A stretch of DNA of 64,000 bases from Leptospira paudalimensis (GCF_026151345.1 NZ_JAMQPR010000001.1:3296676-3360675), one strand, 5' to 3'; shown: positions 19,448 to 28,127, counted from the first letter of the stretch. A program made the numbers and translations. Notes: a model not told the origin generated them from the sequence alone.

Positions 19448-20323
19448 ATGGTCCAAAAAACGGAAACAAAAAAGTCCAAACAGATTTTGCATGATGTCAT
19501 TTTTGAACTGCAAAACGTTTCCGAAGCCATGCAGTGGTTTTTGTCTTATGACCGACTCTCCGAACTCTTAGAAATACGAAAGGAAGAATGCCTACGCAAA
19601 GTTTACCAGTTTAAAGCGAGCAAACCACAAATGACACTTTCTGGTGGATTCCATGAAGTTGACGGTGACCTCTTGGTAGATTTTTTAGCTTGGAATTTAG
19701 AATTAGATGAAGTTGCGGAAGAGTTTTTAAAAGCTGGTATTTTTTTTAGCGAACGACCGTTATATGAACTTCGTGAATCTTATAAATCTCTCATCCAAAA
19801 AACAATCGCAAACCACAGATTGGACCAAGAACTTTTGCTTTTACTGACTGCAGCAACTATCGATTTTGATGATGCAGTGGATTCTTATTTGATGGATAAG
19901 TTTGAAATTGATTTTTTTGTTCGTAGGTCCATCCATCAGTTTTTAGAAAAATATGAAATCCATCCGGAATTTGGTGCAGAAGAATTTTTGTATGAATACT
20001 TAAAAAGCCTGATCCCTACAAAAATTTTAAACTTTCGTGACATCACTCGAGAATTTAGAGATCGCACCTATTATGAATTATATGGTAGATTTAGAGAAAC
20101 CAAAAAGAAAAAGAAGAAAAAAGTCGTTCAATCTGTATCTTCAGAAGTGAAAGATCTTCTCACTTTTTTTGATTTAGAACCTGGCGCGACAATTGTTGAT
20201 GTAAAAAAGAAATTCAAAGAATTATTAAAAAAATACCATCCAGATATCAACAAAAAGGGGGAAGAGATGACCAAACGAATTATATTAAAATACAATCGTT
20301 TGGTAGAGTTAATTGGTACCTAG
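19448..20323 (+). CDS. Protein with C-terminal J domain
   Basis: The 291-aa product has a mostly helical, acidic N-terminal region of about 215 residues with no family I recognise, a lysine block at about 219-226 (KKKKKKK-like), and a C-terminal J domain (about 230-290) containing the HPD motif in KKYHPDINKKG. J domains recruit DnaK and stimulate its ATPase. Here the domain is at the C-terminus and there is no G/F region or zinc finger, so this is a type III J protein, and the N-terminal part may be the client- or site-specific module. Confidence 0.78.
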   Translation: MVQKTETKKSKQILHDVIFELQNVSEAMQWFLSYDRLSELLEIRKEECLRKVYQFKASKPQMTLSGGFHEVDGDLLVDFLAWNLELDEVAEEFLKAGIFFSERPLYELRESYKSLIQKTIANHRLDQELLLLLTAATIDFDDAVDSYLMDKFEIDFFVRRSIHQFLEKYEIHPEFGAEEFLYEYLKSLIPTKILNFRDITREFRDRTYYELYGRFRETKKKKKKKVVQSVSSEVKDLLTFFDLEPGATIVDVKKKFKELLKKYHPDINKKGEEMTKRIILKYNRLVELIGT

Positions 20324-20352
20324 TTGGTTCCATTTGAAGATTTAAAAGAATT

Positions 20353-20910
20353 TTATTTAAGTTGGAAATGATACTTCACTTGGATTTCATCTTTTGCTTT
20401 CATAAAGAGTAACGATGGATTTTCCAAATCAAATTCAGAAAATTTTACGACGACTACACCATCCACTTGTAACTCACCTGCTTCAAAAACTTTTACATTC
20501 GCATCGGATGAAAAATCCCTCGTATTTCCATGGATCATCAATTTACCTTTGATGGTATAGATTTGATCGTTTGTTTTCGAAGGTAAAATCGATTCTATTT
20601 TGACTTGGATGAGAGGTGAATCGGGATAACCCAATATTTCTTGCATATGGGAATCACGATTGGAATCACCAGATGAAATTTTTAAAATTGGAATTTTGAT
20701 TTCAAACGGACTCTTTAGATTGTATTTTCCATTTGAACTTTGTAAGTTAAGGTTGCCTAATTGGATCTCCGTACAAACACCTGTTACATTTTTAGTTGTA
20801 TGTTCGACTAAAAACTCAATCTTCTTTTTTGAAACTTCAATTGCATGTAATTGGATTCCAGACAATAAAATGATAAGTGTTAAGATAAACTTTTTCATTC
20901 GAAAAACCAT
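20353..20910 (-). CDS. YceI-like periplasmic protein
   Basis: The 185-aa product starts with a signal peptide (FILTLIILLSGIQLHA) and continues as a beta-rich YceI-like lipocalin-type domain, with the typical phrase GNTRDFSSDANV near residue 145 and SPLIQVKIESI. YceI proteins bind isoprenoid or amphiphilic lipids in the periplasm. The ATG at 20910 has AAAGGAAAGGA right in front; an internal ATG at 20898 is also possible. It follows by ten bases a gene for a His-containing four-helix membrane protein, similar in layout to yceI/yceJ (cytochrome b561) pairs. Confidence 0.7.
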   Translation of the reverse strand: MVFRMKKFILTLIILLSGIQLHAIEVSKKKIEFLVEHTTKNVTGVCTEIQLGNLNLQSSNGKYNLKSPFEIKIPILKISSGDSNRDSHMQEILGYPDSPLIQVKIESILPSKTNDQIYTIKGKLMIHGNTRDFSSDANVKVFEAGELQVDGVVVVKFSEFDLENPSLLFMKAKDEIQVKYHFQLK

Positions 20911-20920
20911 TTCCTTTCCT

Positions 20921-21649
20921 TTAAAACGTAATCACAAGCAATGCGATCGACATGGCACCAAATCCCGCCCAACCAACTTGTTCCATTTGGTGTGCTGCTC
21001 TCGGGCCTTCTTTTTCGATCCTTGCACCTAGTCCAGGTAACAATAACATGGAAGCTAAATGAATCGGAATCATTGCTTTGTGCGCAAAGATTGGACTATA
21101 AATTCTTGGCCCATCGGTTTCGTTTTCAACATCCGTGTCAATTTTTGAAGGAGAAAAAAATGCCAAACCTGCCGTAATGGCATACATACTAAACGTTGCC
21201 ATCGCTAAGTTTTTATGAAGATCGCCAGAACGTTTTGCTTCCCATTCTTCATTTGCTTTTAAGGCAAAATACAATCCGGCATTATTGGTTGGGTCTTTCA
21301 GTAAAAAATAATCAGCTGCGATACTATGCCGATTGAGTGGACTCAGTGCCACCAAATACATTGGATCATTTGCAGCATACTGTGGGTTTGCGAGGAGAAG
21401 GCCCTGTGCAAACTGGTCTGATTTTCGATACAGAGATTCAGACGCTTTATCACCTTCCAAATTGGTAGCTAACCAAAGGGCTAAGGTTGTTAGACCTGCA
21501 ATTTGGTGCCATTCTAAAAGATTCCTTCTTCGCTTCAGTGACTCTTTTGTGACAATTGGTTTTTGGTCGTTTTGTAAGTATGGTATGGACTGCGCAAATA
21601 CTGTGGATGTATAAAATATACAAACCAATAGAACAAAGTATACTCTCAT
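20921..21649 (-). CDS. Membrane protein with paired histidines, cytochrome b561-like arrangement
   Basis: The 242-aa product has a signal peptide (ends near VFAQS) and four further hydrophobic helices. Each helix begins with histidine: WHQIAGLTTL, HKNLAMATFSMYAITAG, HKAMIPIHLASMLLLPG and AAHQMEQVGWAGFGAMS. This spacing is what would be expected of a b-type haem-binding helix bundle such as cytochrome b561. I do not recognise a named family and haem binding is inference. The gene is ten bases upstream of a YceI-like gene, and in other bacteria YceI is often paired with a b561 cytochrome. Confidence 0.6.
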   Translation of the reverse strand: MRVYFVLLVCIFYTSTVFAQSIPYLQNDQKPIVTKESLKRRRNLLEWHQIAGLTTLALWLATNLEGDKASESLYRKSDQFAQGLLLANPQYAANDPMYLVALSPLNRHSIAADYFLLKDPTNNAGLYFALKANEEWEAKRSGDLHKNLAMATFSMYAITAGLAFFSPSKIDTDVENETDGPRIYSPIFAHKAMIPIHLASMLLLPGLGARIEKEGPRAAHQMEQVGWAGFGAMSIALLVITF

Positions 21650-21675
21650 GATTTGAATTTTCTAAAAGAAACTCT

Positions 21676-22722
21676 TCATTGTAAATAGATAATCTTTCCA
21701 TCCCATTTATAAAATAGTGGATACAATTTGCAGATGATGGGTGAAGCAATGGAGAACAAAATCCAAATTCTTTTTTCCATGATGGATGCGGATTGCCAAT
21801 TTTGAATGGATAACAATAGTAGAATGGGTGTAGATAGGATTGCAAAAACACGCCCTGTATCATAAGTCATCATGGAAAGGAGATAACAAAAAACAAATCC
21901 TAATAGAGAGATTGGCATTCGGTACATGATGTAAACCACTAAGGGCCATAGTCCATGGAATAAACCAACAGTTCCAAGAAACAATTCCGATTGGTTCATG
22001 CGGATAAATTCATTGCCCCACATTTGTGAAAATACAGAAACACGTGTTTGGTTCCAACCAATGGATGTATACGTAAAAATAGAAACTAAAAACAACGTAT
22101 ATAAAACAGATGCTAACAAAAATGCACCGAACAACATTTTGATTTTATCTTGATGATATACCAGATACAAAACATTCACAAGTAACACGAGTGACAACAT
22201 CTGAAATAGATGATTGGTCATTCCTAAAAATAAAACCAAAGATAAACCAAAGGTTTTTAACTTTGGTAAAAATTCTGAATACAAAAGAATCAAATACAAT
22301 GATACCAGTAAAAATGTAAATGGATCAGAAAAACCAATCCAAGTTTGAAAGATTAAATATAGTGGGGAAGATGAGAGAAGGAAACAAACTGTTAAACCTA
22401 ATAACCAATCAAGTTGATAGGAAATCAATCCAACAAGAATGACCCCAGATAGGATTGTAATACAATTTAAAATGAAAACGAGATCCTCTGGTTTTGAAAT
22501 GAGACCAGAAACCCATAAAATCCAAGGTGTCAAAAATTGATCCCATTGTGTATTTTCTGTCCAAGGATTCTGAATCAAATGGTACATACCAAAATTAAAA
22601 ACTTTGGCTTCACTTTTTGCAGCAAACAATAGTGGTGGTAACTTCAGTAAGATGATAAAAGAAACAATACTAACCAAAATTGTTTTGGTCAGTTGGTATG
22701 AAATTTTTAAGTGGAACTTCAT
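21676..22722 (-). CDS. Polytopic membrane protein, unknown
   Basis: From the ATG at 22722 the product is 348 aa and almost entirely hydrophobic (about nine to ten helices). The stop of the SanA-like gene and this ATG overlap as ATGA, which fixes the start; the open frame extends 11 codons further. It lacks a clear catalytic motif. The pattern of helices separated by short loops is reminiscent of the membrane domains of GT-C glycosyltransferases (mannosyl/dolichol type), but the usual Asp-Glu or DxD motif in the first loop is not obvious, so I leave the function open. Confidence 0.7.
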   Translation of the reverse strand: MKFHLKISYQLTKTILVSIVSFIILLKLPPLLFAAKSEAKVFNFGMYHLIQNPWTENTQWDQFLTPWILWVSGLISKPEDLVFILNCITILSGVILVGLISYQLDWLLGLTVCFLLSSSPLYLIFQTWIGFSDPFTFLLVSLYLILLYSEFLPKLKTFGLSLVLFLGMTNHLFQMLSLVLLVNVLYLVYHQDKIKMLFGAFLLASVLYTLFLVSIFTYTSIGWNQTRVSVFSQMWGNEFIRMNQSELFLGTVGLFHGLWPLVVYIMYRMPISLLGFVFCYLLSMMTYDTGRVFAILSTPILLLLSIQNWQSASIMEKRIWILFSIASPIICKLYPLFYKWDGKIIYLQ

Positions 22723-23456
22723 TTCGGAATTGATACCGGTATTGATCCTTTCCAAGTACTCATCCCACTCCCTTCAATGGGATATGGTTTTCCTAAATAC
22801 TTGGGAGGTGTGTCCCATTGGATGTCCCACCAAGCAAGCATCCTTGCTGAAAATTCTCGAAAGAGATAATACGTTTCTTTTTTATAGGTTCGTAAATTGC
22901 ATTCGTAACCGTATAACTCTAGTTCTAACTCTTTTCCAAGATACATTGCTCTTGGTAAAAAAAAGGATTGGCTTACAAAAATTGCTTTGGTTACCAAAAA
23001 TACTTCTTTTGCTCGGATGAGTGTATCCAAAGTCCGAAAACCAGCATGGTCCACAAATATATCATCAGGTTTCACTTGGTGGGACAACATGTACTCGAGC
23101 ATTGGTCGAAGTTCGTTATAATCTGATTTTCCATTATCACCAGAGAGTAAGATTTTTTTGACCTTACCCGCTTTGTAGAGCTCTAATCCGCAAGCCAAAC
23201 GGTCCATTAGGATAGGAGATGGAGTTTTTCCATACACGGCAGCACCAGGAACAATGGCAACATCTGCCTCAGGGATTTCCGAAGGATGATTGGTGTGAAC
23301 TGAATTTTCATACAGAATCCAAAATCCCAAATTGGATGCCAATGTGACAAAACTAAGAATTCCAAAAATAACCAACAATCCCAGAAACAGGGATTTCCAC
23401 TTGACCCGTGAAAGGAATCGGAGCGTCTTATTTATGTAGGAATCGCGGTTCGTCAT
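22719..23456 (-). CDS. SanA/YdcF-family protein (DUF218)
   Basis: The 245-aa product has one N-terminal membrane helix (about 17-45) and a DUF218 domain with DVAIVPGAAVYGKTPSPIL, ILLSGDNGKSDYNE and VSQSFFLPRAMYLG. The SanA/ElyC/YdcF family is linked to envelope integrity and peptidoglycan or polysaccharide synthesis; the reaction is unknown. The minus-strand ATG (23456-23454) shares the CATG palindrome with the plus-strand ATG of the M23 peptidase gene (23455-23457), so the two genes start on top of each other. A longer frame up to 23513 exists but would lie inside the divergent gene. Confidence 0.8.
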   Translation of the reverse strand: MTNRDSYINKTLRFLSRVKWKSLFLGLLVIFGILSFVTLASNLGFWILYENSVHTNHPSEIPEADVAIVPGAAVYGKTPSPILMDRLACGLELYKAGKVKKILLSGDNGKSDYNELRPMLEYMLSHQVKPDDIFVDHAGFRTLDTLIRAKEVFLVTKAIFVSQSFFLPRAMYLGKELELELYGYECNLRTYKKETYYLFREFSARMLAWWDIQWDTPPKYLGKPYPIEGSGMSTWKGSIPVSIPK

Positions 23457-24468
23457 GAAGAAAAAAATTAAAGAGATTACGTCTGTTTTTTCACAAGACA
23501 ATCCGAAAATCAAGAAACAGATTGATAAGGTGAAAGAAAAAGGTCACCAAAGGATGACCATTCTTGTCATCCCCCATGGTTACGATAGTTCCTTCCACTT
23601 CCAGATTTCACACTTTACCATCCTATTTTTTTTAGGCCTCACTTTAGGTCTATTGAGTTTAGCAATTTATGGAATTGTTGGTTCCAATAATACACAAACT
23701 CAAATCAACCAACTTTCCAAAATTTATGGAACGTATTTTGATACTTATATCACTCATGCCAATCAATTAGAAGAAATGAAGGAAGAGTATTCCAAACTCA
23801 ACGAAAACATGTTGGAACTCTTTACGTTGATAGATGGGAATGATGAGGAACTCTTAAAAATTCCAGCAGAAGATTGGATTGAATCATCAGCCATTGAATC
23901 TTTACAAAAAGAAGAAAAAGAAGACAAACAATTGGATGTAGGTCGTAAGTATCTAAGTGAAATTTACGAATTAAGACAATTAAAACATCGAATGGATAAT
24001 TACCAACGATTGGCAGAAGCAAATTTTCAATTTTTATACCAAAGGTCAGATATCTTATCTCGCTCTCCATTGTTTAATCCAATGTATTCCTATAATTTAA
24101 CATCTCCATTTGGAATGCGTAAATCACCTACTACTGGTTATTGGGAATACCACGATGGTTTAGACATGGCAAATGCTGTTGGAACACCTATCTATGCGTC
24201 TGCACCAGGGAGAGTTGTTAGGGTCACATACTCCAACGTGGGATACGGACATCATATCATCATCCAACATGATTTCGGCTTTAGTACGTTATACGGTCAT
24301 TGTTCTAGAATTTATGTTCGTTCAGGACAAGAAGTAAAAGCTGGAGAACAAATTGCAGAAGTTGGAGCAACAGGAAATGTTACTGGACCTCACCTTCATT
24401 ATGAAATTTTTATTTCCGAGGAAGGAAAAACGGATCCAGAACAATACATGCAAGCGGGAGTATACTGA
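23455..24468 (+). CDS. M23-family (LytM) peptidase, membrane-anchored
   Basis: The 337-aa product has a cytoplasmic basic N-terminus, one transmembrane helix (about 52-75), a coiled-coil segment (about 80-200) and a C-terminal M23 domain (about 215-330). Zinc ligands are visible in HDGLDMA (HxxxD) and GPHLHYE (HxH), so it could be an active peptidoglycan endopeptidase. The coiled-coil plus LytM layout resembles MepM/EnvC-like proteins of the cell-division machinery. An alternative internal start lies at 23551, just before the membrane helix. Its stop is directly followed by the ligA TTG start. Confidence 0.85.
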   Translation: MKKKIKEITSVFSQDNPKIKKQIDKVKEKGHQRMTILVIPHGYDSSFHFQISHFTILFFLGLTLGLLSLAIYGIVGSNNTQTQINQLSKIYGTYFDTYITHANQLEEMKEEYSKLNENMLELFTLIDGNDEELLKIPAEDWIESSAIESLQKEEKEDKQLDVGRKYLSEIYELRQLKHRMDNYQRLAEANFQFLYQRSDILSRSPLFNPMYSYNLTSPFGMRKSPTTGYWEYHDGLDMANAVGTPIYASAPGRVVRVTYSNVGYGHHIIIQHDFGFSTLYGHCSRIYVRSGQEVKAGEQIAEVGATGNVTGPHLHYEIFISEEGKTDPEQYMQAGVY

Positions 24469-26484
24469 TTGCCTAAAAAAACAAAAGCCGAAGATCCAAA
24501 AAAAAGAATTTTGGAACTTCGTAAAGAAATCAATCGTCACAATGATTTATATTATAAAAACAATGCTCCGATCATATCTGACAAAGAATTTGATCTTCTT
24601 GTTAAAGAACTCCAAAAATTAGAAAAAGAAAATCCCCAATTAGCAGATTCCTCATCACCTACAACACAAGTAGGTTCAGACCTTAGCCCGCAATTTAGTA
24701 AATTCAAACACAAAGTTCCTGTATTATCTTTAGAAAACACCTATAATGAATCTGAACTTTCCGAATGGTTAGAAAAAACCGGTGTGGAAGAAACTTATTC
24801 CTTAGAATGGAAAATTGATGGCGCCTCCATATTGTTATACTATGAAAATGGAAAACTTACCAATTGTGTGACAAGAGGTACTGGTGGAATTGGTGATATC
24901 GTCACAGAAAATGTGAAAACCATTTCTTCCATTCCACAAAACCTATCAGAGCCAATGAACCTCACAGTTCGTGGCGAAATTTTTATGACCTTCGCTGATT
25001 TTGAAGAATTTAATGAAGAGTATGGTGGAAAATTTGCCAATCCTAGAAATTTAGCCGCAGGTTCTATCAAACAAAAAGATCCACTTGAGGTCGCAAAACG
25101 ACCGTTAAGAATCTTTGTATATGATGTTTATTTTTCTAGTTCAAGAAAAGGAATCAATTCTCATAAAGATATTTTAAATGTGTTAAAAAAAGAAAAATTC
25201 CCTTTAGCTCCTGACACAACTATACTTTCTGGAACTAAATTAATCAAAGAAATTGAATCGTTCCGAAAGAAAAAAGATAAAATGCCATTCCCTGTGGATG
25301 GACTTGTCATCAAACTTGATTCCTTAAACTTACGGGAAAACCTCGGAGAAACAAGCCATTCCCCTCGTTGGGCGAGGGCTTTTAAGTTTGATGCACTACT
25401 AAAAGAAACAACGATAGAAGAAATCGATTTTGCAATTGGTCGTACTGGTAAAGTCACACCACGAGCAAGAGTGACTCCGATTTCCCTTGCTGGAACTACA
25501 GTTACTTACGCCACCTTACACAACCAAGACTATATCGATCAACTTGGCGCTGGAATCGGTGCCAAGGTACTCATCTCCAAACGTGGTGAGATCATTCCCG
25601 CGGTGGAAAAAGTAACGTTTCCTCCCAAAACTGTTTTTGTTTTACCTAAAGAATGTCCGTCGTGTAACACAAAATTAACGAAAGTCGATGATTCCGTTGA
25701 TTTGTTTTGTACAAATCGTCATTGCCCAGAAAGGAAACTAAACCAACTCATCTTTTTCTGTAGCAAAAAACAAATGAACATCGAAGGACTTGGCGAAAGG
25801 CAAATTCAGATTTTTTTTGAAAAGGGTTGGGTAAAAGACATTCCTGACTTATATACTTTAGAAAAATACAAACCTACCATACTAGAGTTAGATGGTTTCG
25901 GAGATAAATCTGTAAAAATCATATTTGATGCTATTGAAAAATCAAAAGAAAAAGACTTTCGATTCACACTTCCTTCCATTGGTCTAAATGAAGTTGGTCC
26001 TAAGGTGACTGAAATCCTCATAGAAAATGGTTATGATTCCTGGGATAAACTGCTCACTTTAGCTAAATCAAAATCAGCAGCCGAAGAACTTAAGGCGATC
26101 CATGGCATAGGACCACGAACCATAGATGCATTACTCACCCACCTCAAAGACAAAGAAACTTTAAAACTGGTAAACACCCTCATCAAACTTGGTCTTAAAT
26201 TTGAAGCAGACCAAACCGAAAAAAGCGAATTACAACCATTTGTTGGGCAAAGTTGGTGTGTCACTGGAAGTTTCGAAAATTTCCAACCTCGTGACCTAGC
26301 CATGGATCTCATCACAAAACATGGTGGTAAAAAAGTAACAGGGGTTTCCTCCAAAACCACTCACCTACTCTATGGGCCAGGTGCTGGATCCAAACTAGAC
26401 AAAGCAAAGGAACTAGGCGTGAAATTGGTTTCGGAATCTGAGTTTTTGAGTTTATTGAAAAAAGAAGGGATTAGCATCTCATAA
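24469..26484 (+). CDS. ligA: NAD-dependent DNA ligase
   Basis: LigA seals nicks in DNA using NAD+. The 671-aa product is full length: domain Ia (about 1-70), adenylation domain with the catalytic Lys in EWKIDG (Lys115), the OB fold, the four-cysteine zinc finger (CPSC...CTNRHC), helix-hairpin-helix repeats (EGLGERQIQIF, AIHGIGPRT) and a C-terminal BRCT domain (about 590-665). The start is a TTG immediately after the TGA of the M23 peptidase gene, with GGGAG upstream, so the two genes are coupled. Confidence 0.97.
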   Translation: MPKKTKAEDPKKRILELRKEINRHNDLYYKNNAPIISDKEFDLLVKELQKLEKENPQLADSSSPTTQVGSDLSPQFSKFKHKVPVLSLENTYNESELSEWLEKTGVEETYSLEWKIDGASILLYYENGKLTNCVTRGTGGIGDIVTENVKTISSIPQNLSEPMNLTVRGEIFMTFADFEEFNEEYGGKFANPRNLAAGSIKQKDPLEVAKRPLRIFVYDVYFSSSRKGINSHKDILNVLKKEKFPLAPDTTILSGTKLIKEIESFRKKKDKMPFPVDGLVIKLDSLNLRENLGETSHSPRWARAFKFDALLKETTIEEIDFAIGRTGKVTPRARVTPISLAGTTVTYATLHNQDYIDQLGAGIGAKVLISKRGEIIPAVEKVTFPPKTVFVLPKECPSCNTKLTKVDDSVDLFCTNRHCPERKLNQLIFFCSKKQMNIEGLGERQIQIFFEKGWVKDIPDLYTLEKYKPTILELDGFGDKSVKIIFDAIEKSKEKDFRFTLPSIGLNEVGPKVTEILIENGYDSWDKLLTLAKSKSAAEELKAIHGIGPRTIDALLTHLKDKETLKLVNTLIKLGLKFEADQTEKSELQPFVGQSWCVTGSFENFQPRDLAMDLITKHGGKKVTGVSSKTTHLLYGPGAGSKLDKAKELGVKLVSESEFLSLLKKEGISIS

Positions 26485-26504
26485 CTGGTTCATATTGCTT
26501 TCCC

Positions 26505-26573
26505 ACCAACTATAGGCCAAAGATAACTCACTCCACCTAAACTTTTGTGACAATCCCAACACTTTGCACTTAA
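26505..26573 (-). pseudogene. Short remnant resembling the 3' end of a YceI gene
   Basis: This 69-base stretch lines up without gaps with 29090-29158, the C-terminal coding part of the YceI gene on the same strand; by hand count about 70% of bases match. Translated, it gives LSAKCWDCHKSLGGVSYLWP against LNAECNDLHKGADGVSKLWP. A stop codon lies just upstream and there is no start, so it is not a gene. It looks like the relic of a deleted paralogue between ligA and the ArsR gene. A chance match is unlikely but not excluded. Confidence 0.5.
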
Positions 26574-26588
26574 AGTTCAAAAATCTCC

Positions 26589-26618
26589 TTGACATGCAGG
26601 TATTTACCTGCATAATAA
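26589..26618 (+). promoter_or_regulatory. Sigma70-type promoter of the arsR-type gene
   Basis: A consensus TTGACA -35 (26589-26594) is followed by an 18-base spacer and TAATAA (-10, 26613-26618). Transcription would begin near the GTG at 26625, giving a leaderless or nearly leaderless mRNA. Confidence 0.65.
26594..26613. promoter_or_regulatory. Palindromic operator in the promoter spacer, likely ArsR-type binding site
   Basis: ATGCAGGTA and TACCTGCAT form a perfect nine-base inverted repeat around a two-base centre, exactly filling the space between the -35 and -10 boxes. ArsR-family dimers bind such repeats, so binding would block RNA polymerase and autoregulate the pair of genes downstream. 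Confidence 0.65.
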
Positions 26619-26624
26619 AATTAC

Positions 26625-26969
26625 GTGCAAAAAGAAGGAAAAGGGACAGACCTCATATTCAAGGCAATGGCAGATCCGAACCGGAGAAAGGTTCTAGACC
26701 TTCTATTCTCTAAAAATGGACAAACTCTGACCCAACTCTGCGAAAAACTCGACATGCAAAGGCAATCGGCTTCCCAACACATCGAGATTTTGGTCAAGGC
26801 AAACCTGGTAACAGTGGTTTGGAAAGGAAGAGAGAAACTTCATTTTCTCAATCCTGTTCCGATTTACGAAGTTTATGAACGATGGGTACGTAAATTTGAA
26901 GAGAATCGTTTAGGATTTTTACACGAAATCAAAACACAATTGGAAGGAGAAAGCCATGGAACAATATAA
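26625..26969 (+). CDS. ArsR-family transcriptional regulator
   Basis: The 114-aa product is a winged helix-turn-helix protein: FKAMADPNRRKVLDLLFSKN, the recognition region LCEKLDMQRQSASQHIEIL, and the wing with VWKGREKLHFLNP. It lacks the metal-binding cysteines of ArsR/SmtB sensors, and belongs to the group that travels with AHSA1/SRPBCC proteins. The start is GTG; an ATG at 26667 would cut into the conserved N-terminus. It overlaps the AHSA1 gene by 14 bases and carries a palindromic operator in its own promoter, so negative autoregulation is likely. Confidence 0.85.
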   Translation: MQKEGKGTDLIFKAMADPNRRKVLDLLFSKNGQTLTQLCEKLDMQRQSASQHIEILVKANLVTVVWKGREKLHFLNPVPIYEVYERWVRKFEENRLGFLHEIKTQLEGESHGTI

Positions 26970-27426
26970 CTTTGTTTATGTGACATTTATTTTAAGTACA
27001 CCAGAAAAGGTATGGAATGCAATCACCGATCCAGAAATCACAAGTAAGTATTGGTCAGATCCTTTGTCCAAAAATCCTGCTCATATCAATGTATCAGAAT
27101 GGAAACTTGGATCGGAGTGGAAACATGTGAAGATGGATGAAACAAAAACCGTTGATATCGTAGGTAAAGTTTTGGAAATAGATCCTCCTAACAAATTAGT
27201 GATTTCATGGTCACGACCGAAAGATAAAGACGATGAATCAAAACACTCTCGAGTCACGTTCGAAATTTCCAATTATGCAAATGGACTTGTTCGATTGACT
27301 GTCACTCACTTAGATTTAGACCCACAAATGTTTAATGGCATTTCGTCTGGATGGCCAAGTGTTCTTTCCAATCTAAAAACGTACTTAGAAACAGGTAAGC
27401 ACTTAGCAGGACATATCCATTTGTGA
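26956..27426 (+). CDS. SRPBCC/AHSA1-domain protein
   Basis: The 156-aa product is a START-like (Bet v1 fold) AHSA1 domain: an N-terminal FILSTPEKVWNAITDPEITSKYW segment and a C-terminal helix GISSGWPSVLSNLKTYLETG. These domains bind small hydrophobic ligands or act as co-chaperones; the ligand is unknown. GGAAGGAGAAAGCC precedes the ATG, which lies inside the end of the ArsR gene. The ArsR-AHSA1 pair is common in bacteria, where the regulator is thought to control its partner. Confidence 0.85.
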   Translation: MEQYNFVYVTFILSTPEKVWNAITDPEITSKYWSDPLSKNPAHINVSEWKLGSEWKHVKMDETKTVDIVGKVLEIDPPNKLVISWSRPKDKDDESKHSRVTFEISNYANGLVRLTVTHLDLDPQMFNGISSGWPSVLSNLKTYLETGKHLAGHIHL

Positions 27427-27458
27427 ATCAGTTAGGAGTTATTCCATAAAGAATTGAT

Positions 27459-28025
27459 TTAGTATTTATGAAATTCATTCACAAGTATCACATGTGTATT
27501 TGAAAATTCATCGTAGGTAGCATGTAGTACAAATAATCCAACTAAATCGCCAAGTTTCACTTCCGATCGTAAATAAGGAACCAATTGGGATTGAAAAATG
27601 AATAAAAAATTTTGGTCTTTGTATTTAAATTTTAACTTAGAATCATAAATATGAATGATGGCTTTCATATTTGGATAAAAAAGAGCAAACGTATCCCTGC
27701 TTCCAATTTCATCCGAATCCAAATTTTTTGTTGGATATGCCGTGAGTTTTAATATGATTTTGTTTCTCGAATTGAATATTTTCATTCCTTTCGAATTTTC
27801 TTCACTAAAACCTCGTTCTAGGAATTCATCAAACGAAATTGGAAGGTAACTTGAATATTGAAATCCAGTAGAATTGGGAGGAATGAGTAAATCAGGACCT
27901 TTATAAAGATCCGATTCACTGAGTTGAATAGTATCGTTTTCATTTGGATTTTTTTGGTGATTGATTTTCTGCTGCGTGTTACACCCAATCACAATTAGGA
28001 AAAAGAATGCAAAAATATATTTCAT
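27459..28025 (-). CDS. Hypothetical lipoprotein
   Basis: From the ATG at 28025 (GAGG ribosome site eight bases upstream) the product is 188 aa and begins with a short lipoprotein signal peptide, MKYIFAFFFLIVIGC, with Cys15 as the lipidated residue. The mature part is rich in Asn, Lys and aromatic residues and probably beta-rich. I recognise no family. The longer reading from 28049 puts eight residues before the signal and is less likely. It converges on the AHSA1 gene with a 32-base gap. Confidence 0.65.
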   Translation of the reverse strand: MKYIFAFFFLIVIGCNTQQKINHQKNPNENDTIQLSESDLYKGPDLLIPPNSTGFQYSSYLPISFDEFLERGFSEENSKGMKIFNSRNKIILKLTAYPTKNLDSDEIGSRDTFALFYPNMKAIIHIYDSKLKFKYKDQNFLFIFQSQLVPYLRSEVKLGDLVGLFVLHATYDEFSNTHVILVNEFHKY

Positions 28026-28127
28026 AAATGGCCTCGTAATGACATACATTCATTCGATTCCAAATTTATGTAAACAAATTCAGAGAGAGGAAGTTTCTTA
28101 ATAAGAGAACTAAAAAAATGAAAAGAA

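Noticed and set aside
26561..26573. CxxCH in the YceI relic as a cytochrome c gene
   Set aside because: There is a stop codon directly upstream and no start codon, so no cytochrome can be made from it.
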